A stretch of 64,000 nt of DNA from Lycorma delicatula (lineage: Eukaryota; Arthropoda; Insecta; Hemiptera; Fulgoridae). The stretch's first letter is position 1, and every line of letters starts with the position of its first letter. This document shows positions 25,001 through 35,691 of the stretch, one piece after another. The DNA lies in contig NC_134456.1 in the NCBI RefSeq assembly GCF_047948215.1, positions 60,961,029 to 61,025,028 on the forward strand, given 5' to 3'. The position numbers and the translations under genes were made by a program. The notes below the pieces were generated by a model that did no database searches, had not been told where the DNA came from, and worked only from the letters and a program-made list of their open reading frames with translations.

Positions 25001-26122
25001 AAATCTTAAACCAAATTTCTAATAAATTGTATAGAAAACTGAATTTTACAAACTAATTACTTTATCTTCATTAAATAAAAAATCATAACTCACAAAAATA
25101 TTTACAGAATGAGCTACAACCTTTGTAATCTCTTTGTAACCTTTTTTTAAGTTTTAGTATGATTTATTATCTGATTTCACAGAGAAAAAACAGCATCAAA
25201 AAGTCTGGACATTTTAAACATGAAATAAACGAAGTTTAAAAAAGTTGTATTTCAAAAATTCTTTCTTCATTTTTACTGGCATATTACAAAATCTTAGAAT
25301 TTTTTAACTGAGTCTAAATCTAATTGACTACCTACAGACATTTACTTGAAATATCATTTATCAAACAAATAGAGAATGCAGTAACTCGTAAATCAGGCTT
25401 CGTAATATCTGTTTTTTAATAAGAAATTTGTTTTCCAAGAAATGATGTGAATTAAATGAAATTTATTTTTAAGCTGGTAATGACAATTAATAATAAAAAG
25501 CAATGAATAAATTATTTTAACTAAAAGTTAATGTTTTATCTTATCCAGTGCATTAAATTAGAACTGGGTTAAGTAAATTACATTAAGTTTATCAAATGAA
25601 AATTGCGTTCAAGAATGTAACTGCACGCAAAATATTTGCTAATTGAAGTTATCAACATGAATTGGCTTCATATCGGTCGATTATCTTTCTCCCTGTTTGC
25701 TCTAAATTTTTGGAACTTATTTTTTTAAAAAGTTAATTCATATTCTAACTATTATGATATGGTGATATGCCGTTTATTCTCAAAAGACAGGTTTCTTGTT
25801 TTATTTCAAGAATTGTACTCATTTGTATTTAATCTTAGCAAATGCATAAAACGCACAAGTTTCTGCTAGGTTTCTAGTCACGTGGGACTTCTAAGGAATG
25901 AAAGAGCCGATGTAAGGATTGTAACAGCCTGCTAAGGAAGCTTGCCCTCAGTAGACCTTTATAAAGTATATTGTCTATTCTAATCATGCATGATTTCTAA
26001 AATGTTGCTTGAAAGTAAATCGTTAGAATGAATCATTTAATGTTGTAGGTAATAAGCTACATTAAAGGTGATACTAGTCTCATGAATATCACTATTGCAA
26101 AATAGTCATAGTGTGGTTGTCC
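22047..26122. other. A+T-rich DNA, no feature seen
   Basis: About 4 kb in which I see no coding domain, element end or structured repeat. Confidence 0.5.
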
Positions 26123-26138
26123 TTTGTCGTTTCCATTT

Positions 26139-26311
26139 TTGTTTAACCTCCGAGACCACTGTTAGGTATTGCTTCAGAGGATGAGAAGAATGATTTGTTG
26201 CGTGCGTGAAATGTCATGCCTAATCGGGATTCAAACTCGGGATCTCCGGATAAAACACCGAGACGCTACCACTCCCGCCACGAAGGCCGCCAAAATTAGG
26301 CACCGGCGAGA
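26139..26311 (-). mobile_element. tRNA-derived SINE with 16-bp target-site duplication
   Basis: Read on the minus strand: head ggccttcgtggcgggagtgg with A box tggcgggagtgg (26269-26280), B box gagtttgaatcc (26227-26238), the shared cgattaggcatgacatttc, then a body ending cctaacagtggtctcggagg before a short A run. The 16-base word tttgtcgtttccattt occurs exactly on both sides (26123-26138 and 26312-26327). That defines the insertion and shows it arose by LINE-type retrotransposition. The body differs from that of the 8.4- and 16.5-kb copies although the head is the same, so this is a second subfamily. Confidence 0.9.
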
Positions 26312-26327
26312 TTTGTCGTTTCCATTT

Positions 26328-27184
26328 GGGACACATCAGATTAACGCATGGATTCTTTATGTATAATTCCATATTCCCCTTTGATAAATCCTGCATAACG
26401 GTTAGTCAAATTCTTTTTGACCATGTTTGTTTTGCGTCTTTACGTTATAAATTAAAATTAGTGCACACAACTGGATTTATTTTTGATGATGCAAAAAAAT
26501 TACCAACTTTGAAGTCTAAAATTTTCAGTTTTTGTCTTGAATTTTAATATGTTTAAACAATAATGAATGTAGTAGTAATATTTAACACTTCTGTATCAGT
26601 TATATGTAAATATATATCTATGTAACCTATGTGCAAATATTTGTAAATATTTATATATGCGAATGCGATGTAATTATTAGGTGTACGTATATATGAATGA
26701 TGGTAATTATACGCTGTATCAAAAATCAATACCCGCAAGACGTACAATCAATTTTGTTTTTAATTTTATTTATATTTTCATACTTTTTGTTTATTTTTTC
26801 CGACTGGTAAGTTGCACCTCTACTGGTTCAATTCTTTTTATTTGTGATTATTCCATTACAATTCCAAATTATATTTCTATTTGTTCTATATCGTAGTTAA
26901 AAAAGTATGTTTCATTATATTTTTGAAAATGTTCACTGTTTGGGGTTTTTACGTAAGAAAGTATTTTGATGGTCATCGATTTATAGATGACCGTCTTTTG
27001 GTTGTTTGCCACTATGAAATAAAATAAAACAGTAATTGTTTTAGGTTTGGAAGTTCACTCTAAGCTCTTACTTTTTCAAAACCAAATAATTTTATTAGAA
27101 ATCCGATTAAAAAGTATTATAGGATATCCATTCAAAACGCAATATATTACATTTACACTTAGAAAAAAATTTGGTTTGTCATTT
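26328..27184. other. A+T-rich DNA, no feature seen
   Basis: Several overlapping chance frames on both strands, without domain signatures. Confidence 0.55.
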
Positions 27185-27340
27185 TTTTACCCGTTATCCT
27201 TTACCTTAACGTAATTCGTGCAATACTTAGGGTTGTACTTCGACAAACAACTTAATAGGAATGAGCATGTTGATAATAAGCGTGCGCGCATGGAGAAAAT
27301 TGAAATAGTTATATCGACTTCTATAGAGAAGATCTAAGGA
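27185..27340 (+). pseudogene. Possible LINE reverse transcriptase remnant
   Basis: One frame reads LGLYFDKQLNRNEHVDNKRA, then RMEKIEI. This resembles the YLGxxLDxxLxWxxHV segment found just after the polymerase palm in jockey/R1-type LINEs. The flanks have no matching domain, so it is a short, decayed piece at best. Confidence 0.4.
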
Positions 27341-28433
27341 ACCCTAAAACTATTATTAATAATGTACATTTTACGATCATTTCCATTTAAGAGGGTTGAA
27401 AAATCTTCATTTACAGTACGTATTCAACAATCCCAACTTAACTAATGCTACAAAGTGCGTCTCAAATACAAAACTGTTCACTGTATTCCAAAACTAATTA
27501 TTCACCTCTACCCCTACACCAGTAACTTTTGCTTTACACCGACGGTTTAGAGACAAATTAAAGAATCCAATTAATTAATTAATAAATTGTCCCATTTCTC
27601 CTCCTTCGCACCTGCTACAACTCTATAAACGATTAAATCAACGATGGGCAGAGATTTTCTAAGAAATAATAACATTTATTCAGAAATATTAAGTCGGAAA
27701 TTATACACCGGAGTTACCGTTTAGTTTTGTATGCATACGTCATCCATACCAGTGTTACCATTAAAATTAGCACAATCACTAGTAGTACAGATATATATAT
27801 ATAAAGTGTTATAAATGAATATAAAATTTACCGTTTCTAACTTCTTGAATGCAATATTGAAGTACTTTTTGAATATACAAATATACAAGTACAGGCTTTT
27901 AATAACAGAAAACTTAATTTTATAAAATCTTAAACTTTTTTTTGAATCATTAACATACATTTTTAACCGTCTTTTCAATCAATTAAAATTTTAATTAATT
28001 AAATAAAATTGTTATCAATTGTATTAATTAATAACCAAATAATTTTAAATTTAAAAAAAAACGGAATAAAAATCTAAGAAATCGATATGAAATCGTTAAT
28101 GTGAAAAATCTCAGGGATTTGAAAAAAATTTAAGGTTTTCCACTTTCAAAAATTCCTCCTTTTAAATAATTTTTAAAAATCTTAATTTCTCTATGTTTTC
28201 ATTTTTATTTTTTTTATCTTAGTAAATATTTTTCTATTTGAATATCAGAAGAAAAATAACAGGCATTCAGAATTTCAAATAAAAATATTGCTAGATTTTA
28301 AGAAATTTTGATTTTAATAAATTTACTTTTCATAAGTTTGGGACCCATTTTTTATCACAAGTTATATGTTTGTCAAATTGAAGAGCGTCCTTTCTGTCAT
28401 GGACAAAGGAAAGTTGACTCTTTTTAAATATAC
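27341..28433. other. A+T-rich DNA, no feature seen
   Basis: Nothing supported beyond a short (TA)n tract near 27790. Confidence 0.5.
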
Positions 28434-28469
28434 GATGATACTAAATCATAATTATGATTTAGCATCATC
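28434..28469. repeat. 36-bp near-perfect palindrome
   Basis: A perfect 22-bp core, ctaaatcataattatgattt plus ag, is extended on both sides by gatgat/atcatc with a single mismatch. It can extrude as a cruciform. Function unknown. Confidence 0.85.
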
Positions 28470-30549
28470 ATTATGATGATTATTCAAGCATTAGTTCGAA
28501 TAGAATATTAATTAAAATAATTTTGTTATTCGTTTTATTATTTTCACGATAAAAATGAGGTAAGACGTAGGCTATATTTTATAAATAATGAAAACATAAG
28601 AGTAATTCATAATTCATTCATTATTGGTCCATGATTTCTTTCAGATTTCTTCCAGAACTTCGTGTTTCCTCTCACATCCTCCTTTCCATCATTATGTGAC
28701 GTCATCTGCATACGATACGTGAACATATTATGGAGCTGTTAAGAAATATTTTTACTTCTAAATGTTGTCAAAAGATGACGTAACCTGCATTATTTAAGTT
28801 TATCTTAAGAGAAACAATATTGTAGGACGATATGGCTACGTACAGAATAAATAAGTTCTTATTTAAAAAAATAGAATAAGTAATATTTAAAATCGTCTTC
28901 ACAAATACATTTTTGATACATTTATAAATAATAAATCACCTAATCTAATTTCTATTTCATACGCTGATTGAATAAATTGATTACAAATAATCAGGATCTT
29001 ATGATTTAAATTTACTAATAACTTAAAATTTACATTTTAATCCGGTAATATGGTTTCATGTGTAAGGTGTCATATCGTAACAAATTGAAGGACACCTGAT
29101 GTGAGACAGCCACTCAAAAAACGACAGACCAGTTCTAAGCATAATAAGCTTCCCGTGCCATGATTATAGAGGAAATTTTCCGAAATTTATTCTTTTAAAC
29201 TATCTGCTATATTTTATTCTATCTTGAATTATTGTTTAAATAAAGTCATAATAATCTAAATAACCCTAAAGCTATGCTTCTACAATTTAAGTTGGCTAAT
29301 GATAATATTAAGTAACAACTACGAGAATTAGATATATTAATCCTCGTTTTTTCTTTATATTTGCAAGTTCTTGAGTCAATAGAAAGAGTTTCTACTGATT
29401 TAATTGACAAATGATCACTTGGTAATTTTTCGGTCAAAATAATTTAATTTTAATTTGGACCCCGGCTTTAACAAATCCTCAAAGATGGACAGAAATATTT
29501 ATCCCCCATTCAAACAATAAATATTTTACCTAAGATTTAACAAGCTTGAGCTTTACAAGTATTAGCATACTTTTATAAACATATATATATATTAGAATAA
29601 TATATATATTCATATTCGTTCTTGATGAAGTGGTTACCAATACTCATGAATTATTTCAAACGTTGTTTTGAGAAGTAAAAATGGAATAAAACTTTTTATT
29701 AATCTATTAAATACGATAAAGGTAAAACCTATTTTATATTTTTCAGTTTTTCCTATTTTGTAATGTTTAAATGGTTTAAAAAAAAATAAAAAGTTATTTT
29801 CTTTTGAAAAAATAATTTTTCCTTACAAATGACCAATAATTTTTTTTTTTTACAGGGAATGTTTTGAATAAACAATATCCGCAAACGAAAATTTATCACG
29901 TTTTTTACGACAAAAACATGTTTATAGCAAAAGTTTATTTGCGAGTAACCTTCGTCAATTTGATCGTTTTATCCTTGGACTTATCACTATAGAAATCATC
30001 ACACCAATTTTTACATCCTATACAATATTACCATCACTTTCTTGCCTTCATCCTCATAAATTAGGGTTGTAAAATTTCCCTCCTTAGAACTTCAAAGTTT
30101 CATTTTACCAGTGGCATAAATTATTACTTATATGATTTTATTTACTTCTGCCAAATAGTTCTAAAAAAAAATCTTTTAATTAGCGGTAAAATAAATTACA
30201 CTAGCTAGATTATTCGTAGTGAATTGTATATTAAAAAATTATTTTTTTAATTCTTGTTACAATTTACTGAAGAATATCCACGTATACGGAGATTTCCTCT
30301 GCGATAACATTCATAGATAATATACAGATGTTTATCAACGAGTTTAGTCTAAGGTAAGTATAAAAAAAATATTTTTAACCTGTAAAAATTTATACCGAAT
30401 AAAGGAAAATTAACGAAAATGGACTTCCAAACAATAAAAAAAAGTCAATTTGTTTCTTATTGTATTGCGCTGTTGTAATTGGTTGATTAACAAATAAAGT
30501 AGATGATTAATCCATCAAAAATTCAATGCCTGTGGGTTTAAATACCATG
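28470..30549. other. A+T-rich DNA, no feature seen
   Basis: No supported feature. A short (TA)n stretch lies at about 29580-29610. Confidence 0.5.
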
Positions 30550-30652
30550 TGGGAATTTTGTAGCGTATGAAAAATGCCATGTATGATGGGATTCAAATCC
30601 GGAACCTTCAGGATGAAAAGCCAAAACGCTTCCACTTGGTCACGGAGGTCGA
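30550..30652 (-). mobile_element. tRNA-derived SINE, minus strand
   Basis: Minus strand: head acctccgtgaccaagtgg with A box gtgaccaagtgg (30632-30643), B box ggatttgaatcc (30589-30600), then ggcatttttcatacgctaca, the same body word as in the 8.4- and 16.5-kb copies. The body probably continues leftwards to about 30.48 kb, where gatggattaatcatc resembles the tail of the 16.5-kb copy. Confidence 0.8.
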
Positions 30653-30829
30653 AATTTCTTTTCAGTAGCATATGTATATCTCAACGAATCATTCAGGCTT
30701 TAAAAAAAAATTTTAATATAATTAAAAACAGCTGACAACAAAGTTGTTATGCTTTCCTGGCATAGGTAATTTATTCTTATATAGTAGTAAATTAATTATT
30801 CATGAATTGTATAAAAATTAAAAAAGTCG

Positions 30830-31420
30830 ATATTTGTAAACTTGAATCGCCTCCCCCAATCACAATATTGTCCCAAAGTATTTTTTGGAAGCCACGTGCA
30901 ATACTGCTATGCTTAGGAAGACAAAAAAAATCGGTTACAAAATACAAAAAATAAAAAGGGTTTTTCAATTTTTGCGGAAGGGGGAGAGTTTGGGGGGAAT
31001 TTTTTTTTAAATGGTCAGATAAGTATGAACGCATGTACCGAGCTTAACATAAAGTGCGGTTATAATTGCAAAACTTTGAGAAAATTGGCCTTGAAGAAAC
31101 TATATGCATCACCCCGTGGAAATATTGACTCCACACTTTTACCAAAAAACTGCCCCTTTACACGTGTCTCTGTACCAAATTTCAACAAAATCGGTTTATC
31201 CAGTAAAATATTATTAAGCTTCAAACACGTCAATACACGTACATACTTAGGTACGTACGTACGAACATTAGCCCCATTTTTTTTTTATTTCTGGGGTCCC
31301 CGAGTCATGAAACGTCGAGAAATGTCTCCATACCCCATTTGGAAAAAACCCATACCCCATTTTTTTACTGATTACCATACGTTTCTTCTTGTAGCATAGC
31401 TCTACAGAGCTATGATGCTA
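30830..31420. repeat. Probable decayed transposon, family unknown
   Basis: Higher G+C than the flanks, with C and G homopolymers. It contains taccaaatttcaacaaaatc, a word resembling one in many insect transposon families, and a tacgtacgtacgaac stretch. It ends in an imperfect inverted repeat, tagcatagctct with agagctatgatgcta (31392-31420). A 124-codon plus-strand frame (31025-31399) lies inside but shows no domain and reads like non-coding sequence. I cannot assign a class. Confidence 0.4.
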
Positions 31421-33236
31421 GGAAAATAAAAGTTAACATAAATGAGTGAGCTACTGAACAATATATAAAACGAATATTGCTCTAATGAAATCTCTTGTAC
31501 GAATGAATTCAGTAAAGAAGGTTATGCATTAAAAAATATGTAATTACTACGTGTTATTTAATATTTTATAGTTTATATTATAAGAAATTATAACTAGATA
31601 TATTTAACGGAAAATTTATATTAATTTAATTTAACAAGCACAATTACTGTCAACTGTAATTTTGTTTAGTAATAAATAGACGTACAATTGAAATAATAGA
31701 GAATAATACTTAATTTAAATATTGCTTCATCCCTCTAAAAGTAAACATAAAGGGGAAAGTAATGAATTAATAATGAATGAACGTAATTTTATTACGTCGG
31801 TTGTAGTTAGTTGAATGGCCTTGTGTTATGTCCGGTTGTGCTCGTGTATTAAGTCGCATCATCTAAACTTGTTTTTTACAAATGTAAATAACGTTTTAAA
31901 AAGAGTCATGAAAAAAGCAAAAAAAAGAAAAAAGAAAAAGATTAACGAAGTATTAATTTAATAACGGATCCTTGTAATTATTTGAAACAGATGAATTTAG
32001 ACTGTATTACATAATATGTTTTTTACTACCATGTTAGAAACTTATAAGGAATAAATAAACGCATTTATTTAGAAAAACCTTGAAAAAAATTTTTATTTTA
32101 TAAAATATTATTTATTAACACATATTTTTCTGCTTGTAACTATTAAAACTATCTGCTACATTTTATTCTGTTTTTATTCACTTGGCACTCAAGTGTTTAT
32201 AAATAAAAAATAGGTCATAAATTTCATAGATTAGTCAAAAGAGTATATGCACTGATAATAATAAAAAACAAACCATTTGTGATTCATATTAATAATTAAA
32301 AAATAATACTTGAAAATTAAATTAAACTAACCTATATTTTTAATTAATTTCTTAATAACTTACCCACTTATGCAAACTTATCAAAAAAATTAGTCACAAC
32401 TATAAAATTCCAATAATTTTTTAAACATGCTAGTTTAATAATTTTATATGAAGAAAAGTTATCTAAAATATGTATGTTTATCCTTTCTAAGGGTGTGTGA
32501 TTACCTAACGGGCTGTAATATTAAGATGTGATTGATAATGCGAACAAACATTTGTCTTTTACCTTTAAAGGTGTTTTTAAAATTGAAGAAAATAGAAACT
32601 CTTAACAATAAGAAAAAATAATCTTGTTTGTTACTTAATCAAAATTTAATTTAATATTTTAAAAGTATTATGTATTATTTTAAACTCGCATTATAAATGC
32701 AACATTAAAAAAGGGGTTAAGTGATCAGTAGTATATTATTGCATTTTTAACGATTCCCGTATTGATATATATTACATATCTTAGCGAGCGGTAGATATGT
32801 AGTTAACACATGAAAGTCAATCTGGAAACCATCGTATAACCACAATCAATAACAGCAAGAAATTTTGCTTCCATGCTTACTAGAAAGAATAGTAACTAAT
32901 TTCTTTGTACCCCTTTCAGTAAGTTAAACACAACGTTTAATAACATTAGGCCAAGTTCATCGAAATATTAAGCCAATTTACTTTTATTCCAGAAATTATA
33001 TTATTGAACTCCAAAATGGTTTAAATTACTTTTATGACAAACGTATAAAATGTTCTTTCATAAATGATAGTAGAAATATGACGCAATTTTTTCCAAGCAT
33101 AAAACCAAAGTTGTCTGAAATAGAAATATGGTTATGAAACAACAGTGCTCAAAATCAGATTTAAAATACATATTTTAATAATATAACGGTTATCTATTTA
33201 TTACTTTTTAAGATTAATAAATAACAAAAAAGGTAT
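31421..33236. other. A+T-rich DNA, no feature seen
   Basis: No supported gene or element. Confidence 0.55.
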
Positions 33237-33476
33237 ACAAATAAATTCATAAAAGAAATAGTTCAAAATCAAGAATAACAAGATATTGAAAGAATAAAAA
33301 ATCGAACGCAAAATTAAATTAATTAATACGTAATTATTGTTTAAATATTTATTTCGTGACATAAAAATACATATGAATTTTCTATAAATAAACGATTAAA
33401 CTTCTGATAACTTACACTTAGTGTATTAAGATGAATAGAATTAAAAACAAATCTTTAAAAAATATTTAAATTTTTC
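33237..33476 (+). repeat. Diverged 240-bp direct repeat, copy A
   Basis: The words gttcaaaatcaaga, ttgtttaaatatt, tttcgtgacataaaaata, aattttctataaataaa and aacttctgataactta occur in this order here and again, slightly changed, at 35.44-35.69 kb. The match starts at acaaataaa in both copies. No coding content. Confidence 0.75.
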
Positions 33477-34640
33477 TTAAAGCCCCTACAGCCCATTTCT
33501 CGACTAATAAGTCTTGGAACCAGAAATTTCAGGTTTTCTTCTAATTCTTGTTTCATAATAATACAAATAAATTATTTAATTTTAATAGATGTATTGTTAT
33601 AATTTATTGCTTTGATCAATAAAAATGGAAGGTTTTTTTATAATTTATTATCATTATTATTACACGCACACATATCTGTCTGATGGCTGTGTTGTAAACA
33701 TCCGTTTTATTATGATGTACTGATGATTCGTTTTCGTTATTTGAAACAGCACTCATCAATCATACTAACATTTAAAAACTCTAAAACCTCTTAATCATAA
33801 AAAAACAAAATAATTGTAAACCCTTCCAAATCAAGGAAATTAAGAATCCTAAATAAGGCAGGCTCAGCCCACCTTAAACATCTGCAGTTGGGCTGATACC
33901 AGATATTTTAGTCAAGAGAGGTCTAAAAACGTAAGGGACAAGAATAGACGAGAAAAATAAAACAATAATGTAAGTAAAGACAAGTAAAAATAATTTTTTT
34001 TTAATATGATACACTCAACATAGATTTCCTTCATTCATTTATATTTTGTCTTCTAATTATATCTAAAGTACTTTTATTTATTCTTTTAATGTGACATATT
34101 AAAGCGTATAAAAAATATTTCAAATTTTTAACCCACATATTATTGGAATCATGAGATTAATTACGTTTCTGCATAAAAAAACTGGCAACTAATGAAATTA
34201 ATTAATTAATTAAAATTAGTTTACATTATTTTATAATTATATTTATTTATAGAAAAAAAATTGATAAACCATATTTAGAAATGATCGATTTTAACGGTTA
34301 GAATTAAAAAATAACAATACATAATTTCTGGAATTATATTTCTTTTGAATAATTTAGATATTACATATTATGAAGTACTAAACAAAAACTTTGATATCGG
34401 CAATAAATAATTACATTAAAATATAATGCAGGCTTAAGAATAAGTAAATTATTTTAAATATAAATTATTTATTGAACATTATTAACACCATTTATTATAT
34501 AATAATTTAAATAAAAATCTTCCAAAAAAAAAACAAACTATAAAGCATACCTTTCAAAATAATTGCATAGAAGTCTTATTAAATCTAATTTTTCTTTAAT
34601 TTACAGTAAACAAAAGTCACAAAAAAAAACAAAATTTAAG
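33477..34640. other. A+T-rich DNA with a small inverted repeat
   Basis: At 33865-33895 cagccca pairs with tgggctg around a 17-base loop in a locally G+C-richer patch. Otherwise nothing was recognised. Confidence 0.5.
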
Positions 34641-34763
34641 ATCAATACCCAAGGAGGTTACTAGCCCCACCGGGACGAGTTGGTCAACTTTTGCGCCGCA
34701 CAGTTGAATATTTCAATCGACGGGTCGGGAAGAAACACTTTGTACACCTGTTGATTCTTCTGT

Positions 34764-34795
34764 CGATATCCTTCTGTCGATACAGAAGGATATCG
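34764..34795. repeat. Perfect 14-bp hairpin
   Basis: cgatatccttctgt pairs exactly with acagaaggatatcg around a 4-base loop (cgat). It sits upstream of the ORF1 zinc-knuckle region. The word ttctgtcgata also occurs twice in direct orientation here, so the hairpin may have grown by template switching. Confidence 0.85.
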
Positions 34796-34872
34796 GCTGA
34801 AGATGGCTGGTGAGTTCGCCAACGACGACAATAGTAGTCAAAGCGGAGAGGAAAACTTACGCTGACCACCTT

Positions 34873-35030
34873 TGTTTTCGTTGCTGGAAGCAGGCCATAG
34901 GGCCAGTTCGTGTACCGAACCAGATCGTAGTGGCCACTGTTTCACCTGTGGTGTGGCCGGTCATCTACGGAAGGATTACCGGCGAGAGGCTCGCTGTCCT
35001 TCCTGTCAGTTGCATGGACAAGGACCCGAA
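34873..35030 (+). pseudogene. R1-type ORF1 zinc-knuckle region, frameshifted
   Basis: The first knuckle starts CFRC (34873-34884). A single missing base then shifts the frame, after which EAGHRASSC completes the CX2CX4HX4C pattern. The second knuckle is CFTCGVAGHLRKDY (34938-34978), with Tyr in place of the last Cys. The third begins CPSC (34995-35006) with a histidine three residues later. Three closely spaced CCHC knuckles at the end of ORF1 are typical of R1-clade LINEs, where they bind nucleic acid in the RNP. A stop follows about 10 residues after the third knuckle. The frameshift and the lost Cys make it a relic. Confidence 0.78.
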
Positions 35031-35373
35031 GATAGTGGATAGAAGGCTTCGCCTGCGACATGAAGATGCGGCGCCTGCTCACTGCTGATGGGTGTCTGCG
35101 GACGACAGCCCCTTCCAGTAGCGGTAGAAGGCTCTGGCGTCCCTCCATCAATGATTGGATGGGGACTCCTTCGCAGCGCCTCTGGGGGAGGAAATGTAAG
35201 ACCGTAGTTCCGGTCGAGGTTCCCCATTAGAGGCAGGGCATTAACACTGGAGTTCCGGTGAGGGGACCCCTTTGGTGTTCTCTCATTACAGGTGTGACAT
35301 GTAATACAAGACCAAGTCCCGGCTACCTGTGCGGGACCTTGTGTTCTACCGAGGTAGTTTGAGGCAGGACAGT

Positions 35374-35432
35374 CTCAAAATAAACCGGAGCTAGCCTCCG
35401 GCTATAGGCTTATTTTGAGCTAGCCTCCGGCT
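35374..35432. repeat. Terminal hairpin plus 16-bp direct repeat
   Basis: Stem ctcaaaataa/ttattttgag with gagctagcctccggct inside the loop and again overlapping the right arm. It could be the structured 3' end of the element or a template-switch product. Confidence 0.8.
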
Positions 35433-35442
35433 CGGTCATTAC

Positions 35443-35691
35443 ACAAATAAATAAATGAAAATAGATTCTTAAAATAAATTGTTCAAAATCAAGATAGTGA
35501 AAGAACAGCAAAAAAAGACCATAATATTTTATAAATTAAGTTAAGTGATAATTACTGTTTAAATATTAATTTCATGACATATAAAAATAATATCAATTTT
35601 CTGTAAATAAAAGATTTAACTTCTGATAACTTAGTCTACACTGTATTTTAGGATGGGTAGAATTAAAAAAAATCGTTAAAAATAATTTTTC
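35443..35691 (+). repeat. Diverged 240-bp direct repeat, copy B
   Basis: Second copy of the segment at 33.24-33.48 kb, same orientation, with gttcaaaatcaaga, ctgtttaaatatt, tttcatgacatataaaaata and aacttctgataactta in the same order. Similarity ends on the right before tatcttattattattc. Confidence 0.75.

Larger units (their letters stand above)
34641..35446 (+). mobile_element. R1-clade LINE derivative carrying only the end of ORF1
   Basis: A G+C-rich block of 0.8 kb. The left part codes for the zinc-knuckle end of an R1-type ORF1 (see next entry). The right part, about 35.09-35.44 kb, is non-coding and resembles a LINE 3' UTR. No reverse transcriptase or endonuclease sequence lies between, so ORF2 is absent, either through deletion or because this is an ORF1-only non-autonomous family. 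Near the right end a 10-bp perfect inverted repeat, ctcaaaataa with ttattttgag (35374-35383, 35410-35419), encloses gagctagcctccggct, and that 16-mer is repeated at 35417-35432. The right edge abuts copy B of the 240-bp direct repeat. Confidence 0.65.

Noticed and set aside
34810..35088. 92-codon plus-strand frame read as a host protein
   Set aside because: It runs in the wrong frame after the first CFRC. The neighbouring frame gives the R1 ORF1 zinc knuckles, so this is a frameshift product.
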